Origin: Actinopolyspora biskrensis | GTDB lineage: Bacteria > Actinomycetota > Actinomycetes > Mycobacteriales > Pseudonocardiaceae | DNA: 64,000 bases | NCBI RefSeq assembly: GCF_013408175.1 | Contig: NZ_JACBYW010000009.1 | Coordinates: 1-64,000, forward strand | Reading direction: 5' to 3' | Shown here: one piece after another, positions 8,941 to 17,085 of the stretch | How positions within the stretch are numbered: the stretch's first letter is position 1 | Layout of the letters: the number at the start of each line of letters is the position of its first letter | Notes under the pieces: model-generated | Seen by the model: only the letters and a program-made list of their open reading frames with translations | Told to the model about the DNA's origin: nothing | Databases searched by the model: none | Made by a program: the position numbers and the translations under genes

Positions 8941-10137
8941 TCACCCCTTGACGCAGACGATCTGACGCAGCCGGGCCCGCACCTCCACGAGCGCGGACTG
9001 CGCCTCGATGACCGCGTCGATGTCCTTGTACGCACCCGGTATCTCGTCGAGCACCCCGGTGTCCTTGCGGCACTCGACACCCCGGGTCTGGCTGCGCAGG
9101 TCCTGCGAACCGAAGGTCTTCCTGGCCCTGTTCCTGCTCATCCTGCGGCCGGCCCCGTGAGCGGCCGAGAAGAAGGACTCCTCCGAACCGAGCCCGCGCA
9201 CCACGTAGGAACCGGTCCCCATGGACCCCGGCACGAGCCCCGGGTCCCCGCTTCCCGCGCGGATGGCCCCCTTCCTGGTGACCAGCATCGTCCGACCGTC
9301 GATCGTCTCCTCGGAGACGTAGTTGTGGTGGCAGGAGATCGGCTCCTCGAAACCGATCCTCCTGCCCCGGAAGGAGTCGCGCAGCGTGTTCTTCACCAGT
9401 CCCAGCATGATCCAGCGGTTCAGCCTCGCGTACTCCTGCGCCCAGAAGAGGTCGTGCTGGTAGGCGGCCATCTGGGGAGTTCCGGAGATGAACACGCCCA
9501 GGTCGCGGTCGGGCAGGTCGCGGTTGTGCGGAAGCTCCCGCGCCCTGGCCATGTGCCGCTCGGCCAGTTCCTTGCCGATGTTGCGCGACCCGCTGTGCAG
9601 CATGATCCAGACGGCGTCCTCGTCGTCCAGGCAGAGCTCGATGAAGTGGTTGCCACCGCCGAGCGTGCCGAGCTGGCACCCCGCCTTGGTCCTGCGGTCG
9701 TGCACTCCGGCGTACAGCTCGTCGAAGTCCTCCCAGAGCTGCCGCCACCTCCCGGTGGGCACTTCCACGCGGGCCGGGTCCACGGGCTCCTCGTGCGCGT
9801 TGAACCCGACCGGAACGGCCCGCTCGACGCGGCTGCGGATCCCGCGCAGGTCACCCGGCAGGTCCGCGGAACGCAGCGTGGTCCGCACCCCGGCCATTCC
9901 GCAGCCGATGTCCACCCCGACCGCGGCGGGCGAGACCGCGTGGGGCATGGCGATGACGGAACCGACGGTGGCGCCCTTGCCCAGGTGGACATCGGGCATG
10001 ACCCGCACCCCGTGCACCCAGGGCAGCGCGGAGATGTTGCGCAGCTGCTCCAGCGCGGCCGGTTCGATCTCGTCCTCCGGGGCCCACATGAGCGTGGAAG
10101 CCTCCGCACCGGACAGGGCGACCGGATAGTGTGCCAC
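8941..10137 (-). CDS. rtcB: RtcB-type RNA ligase
   Basis: RtcB joins 2',3'-cyclic phosphate and 5'-hydroxyl RNA ends using GTP and Mn2+, in tRNA splicing or RNA repair. The 398-residue product has all family blocks: PDVHLGKGATVGSVIAMP (residues 48-65), VDIGCGM with the metal-binding Asp and Cys79, GGGNHFIEL, HSGSRNIGK, SCHHNY, RKGAIRAG and the C-terminal AAHGAGR that holds the His guanylylated during catalysis. The GTG start follows GAGGAGTCAGTC, and the longer open frame upstream is non-coding. No archease, RtcA or toxin RNase is adjacent, so the RNA substrate is not indicated by context. It is probably a bacterial RNA-repair type. Confidence 0.93.
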   Translation of the reverse strand: MAHYPVALSGAEASTLMWAPEDEIEPAALEQLRNISALPWVHGVRVMPDVHLGKGATVGSVIAMPHAVSPAAVGVDIGCGMAGVRTTLRSADLPGDLRGIRSRVERAVPVGFNAHEEPVDPARVEVPTGRWRQLWEDFDELYAGVHDRRTKAGCQLGTLGGGNHFIELCLDDEDAVWIMLHSGSRNIGKELAERHMARARELPHNRDLPDRDLGVFISGTPQMAAYQHDLFWAQEYARLNRWIMLGLVKNTLRDSFRGRRIGFEEPISCHHNYVSEETIDGRTMLVTRKGAIRAGSGDPGLVPGSMGTGSYVVRGLGSEESFFSAAHGAGRRMSRNRARKTFGSQDLRSQTRGVECRKDTGVLDEIPGAYKDIDAVIEAQSALVEVRARLRQIVCVKG

Positions 10138-10400
10138 GACTGACTCCTCGAGAACGCTGTCCGAAAAAATCCCGCGGACGAAACGGATTCCCGCGGCGAG
10201 AACGGCGAAAACGCTCACCCGTCCGCCGGAACACCCCTGCGCGGGCAATGTCCCGGAGCCGTTCCGGATCCGGAAAACCCGGAGGAATGTGGAGGCGACC
10301 GTACTGCCGTGGCGCTCGACCCGTCGAACGATTTCTCCGCCGCGGCGCGGGCCCGCGAATTCGCGGGCACTTCCAGGACCGCACCGCTGCCGGCGACGAC
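10138..10400. other. Upstream region of rtcB, no gene seen
   Basis: This is the left part of the 493-base space between rtcB and the gamma-glutamyltransferase gene. No convincing open frame was found; short AT-richer tracts (CGAAAAAATCCC near 10160, GGATCCGGAAAACCCGG near 10265) could belong to the rtcB promoter. The rest of the space is occupied by a dispersed repeat. Confidence 0.4.
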
Positions 10401-10610
10401 TCACTGATGTTTTCCTGTCGTAGTGATGGCTGGTGTGGTGCTTCGGCGCCCGCGGCGCCGAAGCACCACATTGCCCACCGGCGCCGCCGCGGGGTCTCCC
10501 GTGGTGCTCTCGCCAGGACGACCCCGACGTTGCGTAGCCGCTACCCGATGTCGGGGATCCCGCGGCGAGAGCCCGCGAGAGGTTCCGCCACGGAAGCACC
10601 CAAGCAAGCC
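10401..10610 (-). repeat. Dispersed intergenic repeat R1 (near full length)
   Basis: This is a near full-length copy of a repeat family found throughout the window. Read on the minus strand, it starts about 20 bases after the TAG of the gamma-glutamyltransferase gene. The order of modules is GCTTGGGTG, GGCGGAACCTCTCGCGGG, CCCCGACATCGGGTAGCGG, a second GTCGGGG block, then a perfect 16-bp inverted repeat (arms 10435-10450 and 10454-10469, arm GTGGTGCTTCGGCGCC, 3-base loop), and the tail ACGACAGGAAAACATCAG. The hairpin could act as a terminator or RNA-stability element, although no T-run follows. Confidence 0.75.
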
Positions 10611-10630
10611 GATCCGTGCACTCTTCAGGG

Positions 10631-12430
10631 CTACCGCCCCACCGCGTAACCCTGCGCGCCCCTGGCGTTGGCCGCGCCGTGCAGCAGCCCGGTCCCGGGG
10701 TCCCGCGCCACGGCGGACAACCTGCCCAGCGCCCACTCCCCGGCGTCGACCACCTCGTGACCGCGCCGGCGCAGCTCGTCCAGCCGCTCGGCGCCGAGTC
10801 GCGACTCGGCCATCACCCGGCGCGGCTGCCAACCACGCGGATAGAAGGAGGCGGGAAAAGCCGTGGTGTGCCAGGCAGGCGCGTCGATGGCCGCCTGGAG
10901 GTCGAGCCCGCCGTGGACGTGGGCCAGCCAGAAGCACAGCTGCCACTGGTCCTGCTGATCCCCGCCCGGAGTCCCGAAGGCCAGCACCGGCTCGCCCCCG
11001 CGCGAGGCCAGCGAGGGGCTCAGCGTGCTCCGCGGCCGCTTGCCCGGGGCCAGCGAGTTGGGCAACCCCTCCTCCAGCCAGAACATCTGCCCCCTGCTGC
11101 CGAGGCAGAAGCCCAGCTCCTCGATCGTCGGGCAGGACTGCAACCAGCCGCCCGAGGGAGTCGCCGAGATCATGTTCCCCCAGCGGTCCACCACGTCCAC
11201 GTGCACGGTGTCCCCGCGGCTCTCCCCGCTGCGCGAGACCGTGGGCTCCCCCAGACCGACCCCGCTCGGATCGGGTGGCAGCGCGGCCCCCCTGCCGTGG
11301 GCCACGTAGTCCGGCAGCCAGGGCTCGAAGCCGCCCGGCCGCCCCGGGCGCAGCCGTCCGGAGGCGGTCCCGCCGATCAGCGCGCGCCGGGCGGCCGAGT
11401 ACTCGTCCGACAGCAGCTCCGGCAGCACCCCCTCGCGTGCGGAGTCGCCGTAGTGGGCCTCGCGGTCGGCGAAAGCCAGCTTCGCCGCCTCCACGGCGTT
11501 GTGCACGGTGTCCGGCTCGGCCACACCCTCCCGGTACTCGACGGGCATCCCCTCGAGCATCCGCAACTGCTGGAGCAGCACCGGCCCCTGGCACCAGGGA
11601 CCGAACTTCGACAGGCTCCAGCCGCCCGGCAGCTCCACCGAGGCGGGCTCCTCGTAGTGCGCGCTGAAGCGGGCCATGTCCTCACCGGTCAGCACCCCGG
11701 CGTGCTCTCGCCCCGTGCTGTCGCGAACGGGCGTGCGCGCGAAACGGTCCACCGCCTCGGCCACGAACCCCTGCGACCAGGCCCGGCGGGCCGCGTCGAT
11801 GCGCGCCTCGCGGTCCCCTCCGGCGCGCTCGCCCTCCGCGACCAGCCGCTGCCAGGTGCGGGCCAGCCGGGGGTTGCGCAGTACCGATCCGGTGCGCGGC
11901 GCCCGGCCCGAAGGCATCCACAGCCGGGCGGAGGACGGCCAGTGCGCGGTGAACAGCTCGCCGACGGTGGCTATGGTGTTCGCCAACCGCTCCACCACGG
12001 GGAAGCCGTCCGCGGCGTAGCCGATGGCGAAGCGCAGCACCCGGTCGAGCTCCATGGTCCCGTGGTCGCGCAGCAACAGCAGCCAGCCGTCCCAGGCGCC
12101 CGGGACCGTGGCCGGCAGCAGTCCGGTGCCGGGGACCAGGCCCAGTCCGAGCTCGCCGGCGAACCGTTCGACGGTGGCCCCCTCGGGGGCGGGGCCCTGT
12201 CCGGACAGGGCGCGGGGACGCCGCCCCGCCGCCGCGAAGAGGGCGGGCAGTTCCCCCGCCGGGCCGTTCAGGTGGGGTTCGACCACCTGCAGGACGAAAC
12301 CGGCCGCCGCGGCCGCGTCGAAGGCGTTGCCCCCTTCCTCCAGGACCGCCATGCCCGCCGAGGAGGCGAGCCAGTGGGTCGAGGCGACCATCCCGTGCGT
12401 GCCGGCCAGTTCGGGGCGAGTGGTGACCAT
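10631..12430 (-). CDS. Gamma-glutamyltransferase family protein
   Basis: The 599-residue protein is a member of the Ntn-hydrolase gamma-glutamyltransferase family, which is made as a precursor and self-cleaves to expose a Thr nucleophile. Family features are present: the start region HGMVASTHWLASSAGMAVL, NGPAGELPALF, Thr408 in GDTVHVDVVDRWGNMIS, the pair NSLAPGKRPRSTLSPSL, and FGTPGGDQQ. The nucleophile context is D-T-V, as in the GGT-like hydrolases, rather than the classical glutathione enzymes. No signal peptide is evident, suggesting cytosolic action. It could be a glutathione/mycothiol-conjugate or acyl-amide hydrolase. It is convergent with nothing, and a dispersed repeat follows its stop codon immediately. 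Confidence 0.88.
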   Translation of the reverse strand: MVTTRPELAGTHGMVASTHWLASSAGMAVLEEGGNAFDAAAAAGFVLQVVEPHLNGPAGELPALFAAAGRRPRALSGQGPAPEGATVERFAGELGLGLVPGTGLLPATVPGAWDGWLLLLRDHGTMELDRVLRFAIGYAADGFPVVERLANTIATVGELFTAHWPSSARLWMPSGRAPRTGSVLRNPRLARTWQRLVAEGERAGGDREARIDAARRAWSQGFVAEAVDRFARTPVRDSTGREHAGVLTGEDMARFSAHYEEPASVELPGGWSLSKFGPWCQGPVLLQQLRMLEGMPVEYREGVAEPDTVHNAVEAAKLAFADREAHYGDSAREGVLPELLSDEYSAARRALIGGTASGRLRPGRPGGFEPWLPDYVAHGRGAALPPDPSGVGLGEPTVSRSGESRGDTVHVDVVDRWGNMISATPSGGWLQSCPTIEELGFCLGSRGQMFWLEEGLPNSLAPGKRPRSTLSPSLASRGGEPVLAFGTPGGDQQDQWQLCFWLAHVHGGLDLQAAIDAPAWHTTAFPASFYPRGWQPRRVMAESRLGAERLDELRRRGHEVVDAGEWALGRLSAVARDPGTGLLHGAANARGAQGYAVGR

Positions 12431-12474
12431 CCACCTCAGGTTAGGGTGTCGGTCCTCTCGACTACGCTGCCGCC

Positions 12475-13167
12475 ATGCCCACCCAGCGCAGCGACGCCAC
12501 CGGGAGCACGGGGAAGAACGCGCGGCGGCGGGCGAAGTTGCCGGAACACCTCGACCCCGGAGGGGAACTCGTCACCGGGGACACCGAACTGGACGGAGCC
12601 CTGCTCACCGGGCCCCCACCTGACCCGGAGGACGAGCGGGTGGTGGCCGATGTCGGGCTGACCGCGAGCCGGTGGAGCAGCGGCAGGCTCACCGGTCGGC
12701 GTTTCCGGAGACTGCGGTGCGTGGACGTCGTCTTCGCCAACTGCGATCTGTCCGGTGTGGTCCTCGAGAACAGCGGGCTGCGGAGGGTGGAGTTCCGCGA
12801 GTGCCGCATGAGCGGCACGGTCCTGGCCGGCACGCGCATGGAGGACGTGCTGTTCCTCCGGTGCAAACTCGACACCGCCAATCCGCGCATGATCGCGGGG
12901 GACCGGCTGGAGTTCCTGGACAGCGAGCTCGGGCGGGCCGACTTCCACGAGGCGGCGCTGAAACGGACCGGTATCCACGACAGCGACCTGTCCGGGGCCG
13001 ACTTCTCCGGAGCCGACTCGCGCGGTCTCCGGCTGCACGGTTCCCGGCTGCACGACATCAAGGGGGCGGGCGATCTGCGCGGCGCGACGATCGCACCGGA
13101 CCAGCTGGTGGACGTGTCCACGGCGCTGTTCGCGGCCTCGGGCATAGCGGTCGGGGACCGGCGCTGA
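12475..13167 (+). CDS. Pentapeptide repeat protein
   Basis: This 230-residue protein has an Arg-rich N-terminus and, from about residue 75, repeated A(D/N)LxX-type pentapeptides typical of the right-handed quadrilateral beta-helix (VFANCDLSGVVLENS, LRRVEFRECRMSGTVL, DLSGADFSGADSRGL). Some family members mimic DNA and protect gyrase (Qnr, MfpA), but most have unknown cytosolic roles. The repeat set here is interrupted and shorter than in MfpA-like proteins, so a gyrase role is not claimed. It starts 44 bases from the divergent gamma-glutamyltransferase gene, so the two share a compact promoter region. Confidence 0.87.
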   Translation: MPTQRSDATGSTGKNARRRAKLPEHLDPGGELVTGDTELDGALLTGPPPDPEDERVVADVGLTASRWSSGRLTGRRFRRLRCVDVVFANCDLSGVVLENSGLRRVEFRECRMSGTVLAGTRMEDVLFLRCKLDTANPRMIAGDRLEFLDSELGRADFHEAALKRTGIHDSDLSGADFSGADSRGLRLHGSRLHDIKGAGDLRGATIAPDQLVDVSTALFAASGIAVGDRR

Positions 13168-13266
13168 TCGCCTCCCGCGGTCACCTCCACTGCCCTCTCC
13201 CACGTCCGGGGGTAACGCGTCCGGAGCCGTGACGGGACGCAGCGCGGCCGACTACGCTCGGTCGGC

Positions 13267-14229
13267 GTGGAACAGCGACGTCTGGGGAAGTCCGGTCTCG
13301 TGGTCAGCGCCGTCGGACTCGGTTGCAACAACCTGGGCAGACCGGGGACGGCGACCGAGTCGCCCCGAGGGGCGCAGGCCGTGGTGGACCGCGCACTGGA
13401 ATCGGGGATCACGTTCTTCGACGTGGCCGATGTGTACGGCGCCCCGCGCGGACGCAGCGAGGAGCTGCTCGGCCAGGCGCTCAACGGACGTCGCGAGCAC
13501 GCCGTGATCGCGACGAAGTTCGGCATGGACATGCAGGGGTCCAACGGCCCCGACTTCGCCGCCCGGGGCTCGCGCCGCTACGTGCGACGGGCGGTGGAGG
13601 CCTCACTGCGCAGGCTCGACACCGAGTGGATCGACCTGTACCAGTTACACCGCCCCGACCCGTTCACCCCGCTCGGCGAAACACTGTCCGTACTGGACGA
13701 CCTCGTGCGGGAGGGCAAGATCCGCTACGTCGGGCACTGCAACCTGGCCGGGTGGCAGACCGTCGACGCGGCCTGGAGCGCCTCCAGCGCGGGGCTCGTC
13801 GGGCCGATCTCGGCGCAGACCCACTACTCGCTGCTGGAACGCGAGGCGGAACGCGAGGTCGTGCCGGCCTGCGAGAAGTTCGGGGTCGGCCTGATCCCGT
13901 ACTTCCCGCTGGCGAACGGGCTGCTGACCGGCAAGTACCACCAGGGGCAGGAACCACCGGAGGGCAGCAGGCTCTCCGGCAGACAACGGCTGCTGGCCGA
14001 CGCGCCGTGGGAACGGATAGAGCGTCTCCGCGCCTTCGCCGAGCAGCGCGGCATCTCCATGATCGCGACGGCTCTCGGGTGGCTGGCGGCCCAGCCCACC
14101 GTGGGTTCGGTGATCAGTGGGGCCACCTCGCCGGAACAGGTCGAGTCCAACGCCGTGGCCGGACAGTGGTCCCCGACCGGGGAGGACCTCGACGAGCTCG
14201 ACTCGATCAGCCCACCCGCGCTGACCTGA
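13267..14229 (+). CDS. Aldo/keto reductase
   Basis: An NADPH-dependent aldo/keto reductase of the (beta/alpha)8 barrel fold, 320 residues, cytosolic. The catalytic tetrad is visible: Asp52 and Tyr57 in FFDVADVYGAP, Lys84 in IATKFGM, and His128 in LYQLHRPD. The C-terminal NADP-binding blocks (PYFPLANGLLTGKY, GSVISGATSPEQVESN) fit the AKR subgroup that includes YhdN and potassium-channel beta-like proteins. The start is a GTG at 13267. Substrate is not predictable; it stands alone, 99 bases after the pentapeptide gene. Confidence 0.93.
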   Translation: MEQRRLGKSGLVVSAVGLGCNNLGRPGTATESPRGAQAVVDRALESGITFFDVADVYGAPRGRSEELLGQALNGRREHAVIATKFGMDMQGSNGPDFAARGSRRYVRRAVEASLRRLDTEWIDLYQLHRPDPFTPLGETLSVLDDLVREGKIRYVGHCNLAGWQTVDAAWSASSAGLVGPISAQTHYSLLEREAEREVVPACEKFGVGLIPYFPLANGLLTGKYHQGQEPPEGSRLSGRQRLLADAPWERIERLRAFAEQRGISMIATALGWLAAQPTVGSVISGATSPEQVESNAVAGQWSPTGEDLDELDSISPPALT

Positions 14230-14393
14230 TCGAGCGCACCGCCCCTCCCGCGACCGCCTCGAAACCGGGCGCGAACACGGCGACAGCACGCGAAGCCGCA
14301 CCGTCCCGTGAATCCGCTCCCGCGGAACTCTCCCGAACCAACCGAACGGACAGTAGGCTTCGCGTTGGTTCGCAACGAGCACGAGGAGGTCAC

Positions 14394-15152
14394 ATGCTGC
14401 CCACGGAGACAGCCGCGATCGTCACCGGCGGAGCTTCCGGGCTGGGAGCCGCCACCGCACGCACCCTCGCCTCGAAAGGCGCGCGCGTGTTCGCCGTGGA
14501 CCTGCCGGACGCCGTAGCGGCGGCCCCCGAGGTCGAAGGAGTCACCTACACGTCCGCCGACGTCACCGACGCCGAACAGGTGCGGGCGGCCGTGGACCGG
14601 GCCGGCTCAGCGGACGTGCCGCTGCGCGTGGTCGTGAACTGCGCCGGCATCGGTCCCTCCGCGCGGATAGCCGGCCGCAAGGGACCGCACGACCTGGACG
14701 CGTTCCGCAAGGTCGTCGAGGTCAACCTGGTCGGAACGTTCAACATGCTGCGCCTGGCCGCCGAGGCCATCGGCAAGACCCCGGCCGACGAGCAGGGCCA
14801 GCGCGGGGTCGTCGTCAACACCGCCTCGATCGCGGCCTACGACGGCCAGATCGGGCAGGCCGCCTACGCGGCGTCCAAGGGGGGCGTCGCCAGCCTCACC
14901 CTCCCGGCCGCGCGGGACCTGGCCTCCTCCGGCATCCGGGTGATGACGATCGCCCCCGGAATCGTGGACACCCCGATGCTGGCCACGGTCGGCGAGGAGA
15001 TCCGGGAGGGGCTGGCCGCGGGCGTACCGTTCCCCAAGCGTCTCGGCACCCCGGACGACTACGCGCGGCTCGCCCTGGACATCATCGAGCACGACTACCT
15101 GAACGGCGAGGTCATCCGGATGGACGGGGCGCTGCGGATGGCCCCCAAGTAA
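14394..15152 (+). CDS. SDR dehydrogenase, 3-hydroxyacyl-CoA type 2-like
   Basis: This 252-residue short-chain dehydrogenase has the NAD-binding TGGASGLG at residues 11-18, NCAGIG at 82-87 and the catalytic Ser145, Tyr158 and Lys162 (YAASK). The insertion RIAGRKGPHDLDAFRKVVEV, the PGIVDTPML block and the C-terminal MDGALRMAPK match the type 2 3-hydroxyacyl-CoA dehydrogenase (HSD17B10-like) subgroup, which oxidises 3-hydroxyacyl-CoA in fatty-acid or branched-chain degradation. The ATG follows GAGGAGGTCAC. A repeat element starts about eight bases after the TAA in the same orientation. The exact substrate remains an inference from subgroup resemblance. Confidence 0.92.
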   Translation: MLPTETAAIVTGGASGLGAATARTLASKGARVFAVDLPDAVAAAPEVEGVTYTSADVTDAEQVRAAVDRAGSADVPLRVVVNCAGIGPSARIAGRKGPHDLDAFRKVVEVNLVGTFNMLRLAAEAIGKTPADEQGQRGVVVNTASIAAYDGQIGQAAYAASKGGVASLTLPAARDLASSGIRVMTIAPGIVDTPMLATVGEEIREGLAAGVPFPKRLGTPDDYARLALDIIEHDYLNGEVIRMDGALRMAPK

Positions 15153-15159
15153 CGTCTGG

Positions 15160-15300
15160 ACTTGGTCGGCTCGGTTCGCGTAGCGGTACGGGTGGCGGAA
15201 GACCTCCCGCGACGGTGCCGATCGCTCAGGTGGAAGCTTCGGTGTCCCGGCACCGAAGCACCACGTCGATCTCCGACGCGGCGGGAAAGCGTCGGTGAAC
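15160..15300 (+). repeat. Dispersed intergenic repeat R2 (internally deleted)
   Basis: A copy in the sense orientation directly behind the SDR gene. It keeps the A module (TCGGTTCGCG), the B module as GGCGGAAGACCTCCCGCG, the hairpin region GGAAGCTTCGGTG with CACCGAAGCACC, and the tail (GCGGGAAAGCGTCGGTGA), but lacks the middle CCCCGACATCGGG block. Confidence 0.65.
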
Positions 15301-15592
15301 GCTCGATCCGAACGACCTCTCGCCGGAGGACTTCCCGTGGTTGTCCCGCCACCACCGCGGCAGCGTCCTGGCGGATTCGCGGGGTGTCGCAATACGGTCG
15401 CTGGGCGCCGCCGGAGAACGAAGTCCGGGGAGTGTGATGCGGCGGGACCCGTCATCGCTCGTTCTGGTCCCCTGTGGAGTGTGCGACTACTCGCTGTGTT
15501 CGATCTTGTTCGCCGTGTTGCGACATGAAGTGATCTCGATCGGTCCTCCCGAACCGAGATATCGAGACAACGAGGATGAGGAGAGACATAGC
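15301..15592 (+). promoter_or_regulatory. Upstream region of the Gly-rich protein gene
   Basis: No gene is seen here. An imperfect hairpin (TCTCGATCGGT with ACCGAGATATCGAGA) lies about 30 bases before the GTG start, followed by GAGGATGAGGAGAG as ribosome binding site. Promoter hexamers such as TTGTTC and TTGCGA lie just upstream, but assignment is weak. Confidence 0.35.
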
Positions 15593-16855
15593 GTGCGTCA
15601 CAGTCGAGCCGCACTGGCCGCGGTAGGGACCGCTGTGCTGGTTCCGGCCACGTTCACCGTTCCGGTCGCGCAGGCTCAATCGTCCGAGGCCGCGCCGAAG
15701 GCGACGGTGCTCGACAAGCCTGGTAGCGGCAAGTTCAAGCTGGCACCGGACACCGACACCGTCACCATGTACGTGTGGGGCAGTGGTGGCGGTGGCGCCG
15801 GTGGCGCCGCCGGCGGTTCCGGCGGCGGTGGCGGAGGAGGCGGCAATGGCAACCTCCTCGGCAGCACCGGTGGTGGCGGTGGCGCGGGCGGCCAAGGTGG
15901 CGGCGGCGGTGCCGGCGGCAGCGGCGGCGGTTCCGGGGCGTTCACCGTGTGCACCTTCACAGTGACTCCCAAGACCCCCAGGACCGCCAAGTACTTCGTC
16001 TCCACGGGATCCCCGGGCGGCAGGACCAGTAACCCGAATCCCGCCGGCTCGGCGGGCAGGGGTGGTGCCACCCTGGGTGGCAGCGGTACCAGCGGTTCCC
16101 GGGGAGGGGACGGCAAGGGGGCCTACGGCAGCGTCGGCACCCAGCGTGACACCTACATCACCTTCCTGCCCACGAAGTCCGGTCAGGGATTCCTCTACGC
16201 CAACGCTTCCAGTGGGCACAACAGCGACAACCCCGGTGAATGGGGTCACGGTGGCGCACCCGGCGGGGGAGGTACCAGCGGCAGCTCCTTCAGCAGCAGG
16301 GGCGCCGGAGGCACCGGCGCGGAAGGCGGTGGGCAAGCCGGTCAGCCGGGCGGGCCCGGCGGCCAGGGCGGCCAGGGCACTTCCGACCAAGACTCGTCCT
16401 CCCCCTCGAACTGCTACGGACTGGAAACGACCACGGTCCAGCAGCAGAAAGGCAATCCCGGTGCCACCGGAACCGCGGGCACGCGGGGCACGATCACCAG
16501 CGACGGGGCTCGGGGAGAAGCCGCCTGCGATACCAACGGGCTCACTCACGCCCCCGGCAGTGCCGCGGGCAGCGGGGGCCGCGGCGGCCAGGGCGGTCAC
16601 GGCGGAGCCGCGATCAGTCACACCATCGGGTCCACTACCTACAGCTATGGCGCTGGTGGCGACGGCGGTAACGGTGGCGCTGGTGGCGACGGTGGCCGCG
16701 GCGGCAACGGCGGTGGCGGCAACGAGAGCTTCTCCCAGCGCGGGTGCTCCTCCGACCGTCAGGGCGACAACGGACGATCCGGCTCACCCGGCACCGCCGG
16801 AACCAAGGGCGCTCCCGGCGAGCACGGAGCCATCGTCATCGTCGAGACCCCCTGA
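15593..16855 (+). CDS. Secreted glycine-rich protein
   Basis: The 420-residue product starts with a Sec signal peptide (MRHSRAALAAVGTAVLVPAT, then VAQAQSS, cleavage probably after AQA). A beta-type segment (KFKLAPDTDTVTMYVWGSGGG) follows, then long Gly-rich tracts (GGGGAGGAAGGSGGG, GNGGAGGDGGRGGNGGGG), and the protein closes with GEHGAIVIVETP. The opening and closing strands around Gly-rich loops match the Gly_rich_2-type domain seen in phage tail and surface proteins, where the tracts form polyglycine-II-like bundles. Six Cys in four short segments could make extracellular disulfides. Collagen-like G-x-x runs (GNPGATGTAGTRG) also occur. It is probably exported to the cell surface or medium; ligand unknown. 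Confidence 0.83.
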   Translation: MRHSRAALAAVGTAVLVPATFTVPVAQAQSSEAAPKATVLDKPGSGKFKLAPDTDTVTMYVWGSGGGGAGGAAGGSGGGGGGGGNGNLLGSTGGGGGAGGQGGGGGAGGSGGGSGAFTVCTFTVTPKTPRTAKYFVSTGSPGGRTSNPNPAGSAGRGGATLGGSGTSGSRGGDGKGAYGSVGTQRDTYITFLPTKSGQGFLYANASSGHNSDNPGEWGHGGAPGGGGTSGSSFSSRGAGGTGAEGGGQAGQPGGPGGQGGQGTSDQDSSSPSNCYGLETTTVQQQKGNPGATGTAGTRGTITSDGARGEAACDTNGLTHAPGSAAGSGGRGGQGGHGGAAISHTIGSTTYSYGAGGDGGNGGAGGDGGRGGNGGGGNESFSQRGCSSDRQGDNGRSGSPGTAGTKGAPGEHGAIVIVETP

Positions 16856-16960
16856 CCCACCCGGCCCCCTGCCCTACCCGGCGTCCGGTGGTCGACGTTC
16901 GTGGCCGTGATCGAGGCCGACCGTTTCGCCGGACACCGAGCAGACGCCACCACCGTCCCC

Positions 16961-16983
16961 GCCCCGCCCCGGCGGGGCGGGGC
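16961..16983 (+). terminator. GC-only hairpin after the Gly-rich gene
   Basis: GCCCCGCCCC and GGGGCGGGGC form a perfect 10-bp stem with a 3-base loop, about 105 bases after the stop codon. There is no T-run, so its role as terminator is tentative. Confidence 0.45.
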
Positions 16984-17085
16984 GGCCGCCTCCGCACGGG
17001 CGGTTCCCCGCCGGGCACGAGCACTGCGGCCCGCCCGTTCCTGTTGCAGGATGCTCTCCGACCCCGAGAGCGTGCGAGGTGGGCG

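Noticed and set aside
12475-13167. MfpA/Qnr-type gyrase-protection protein
   Set aside because: The pentapeptide array is short and interrupted; nothing specific to gyrase mimics is visible.
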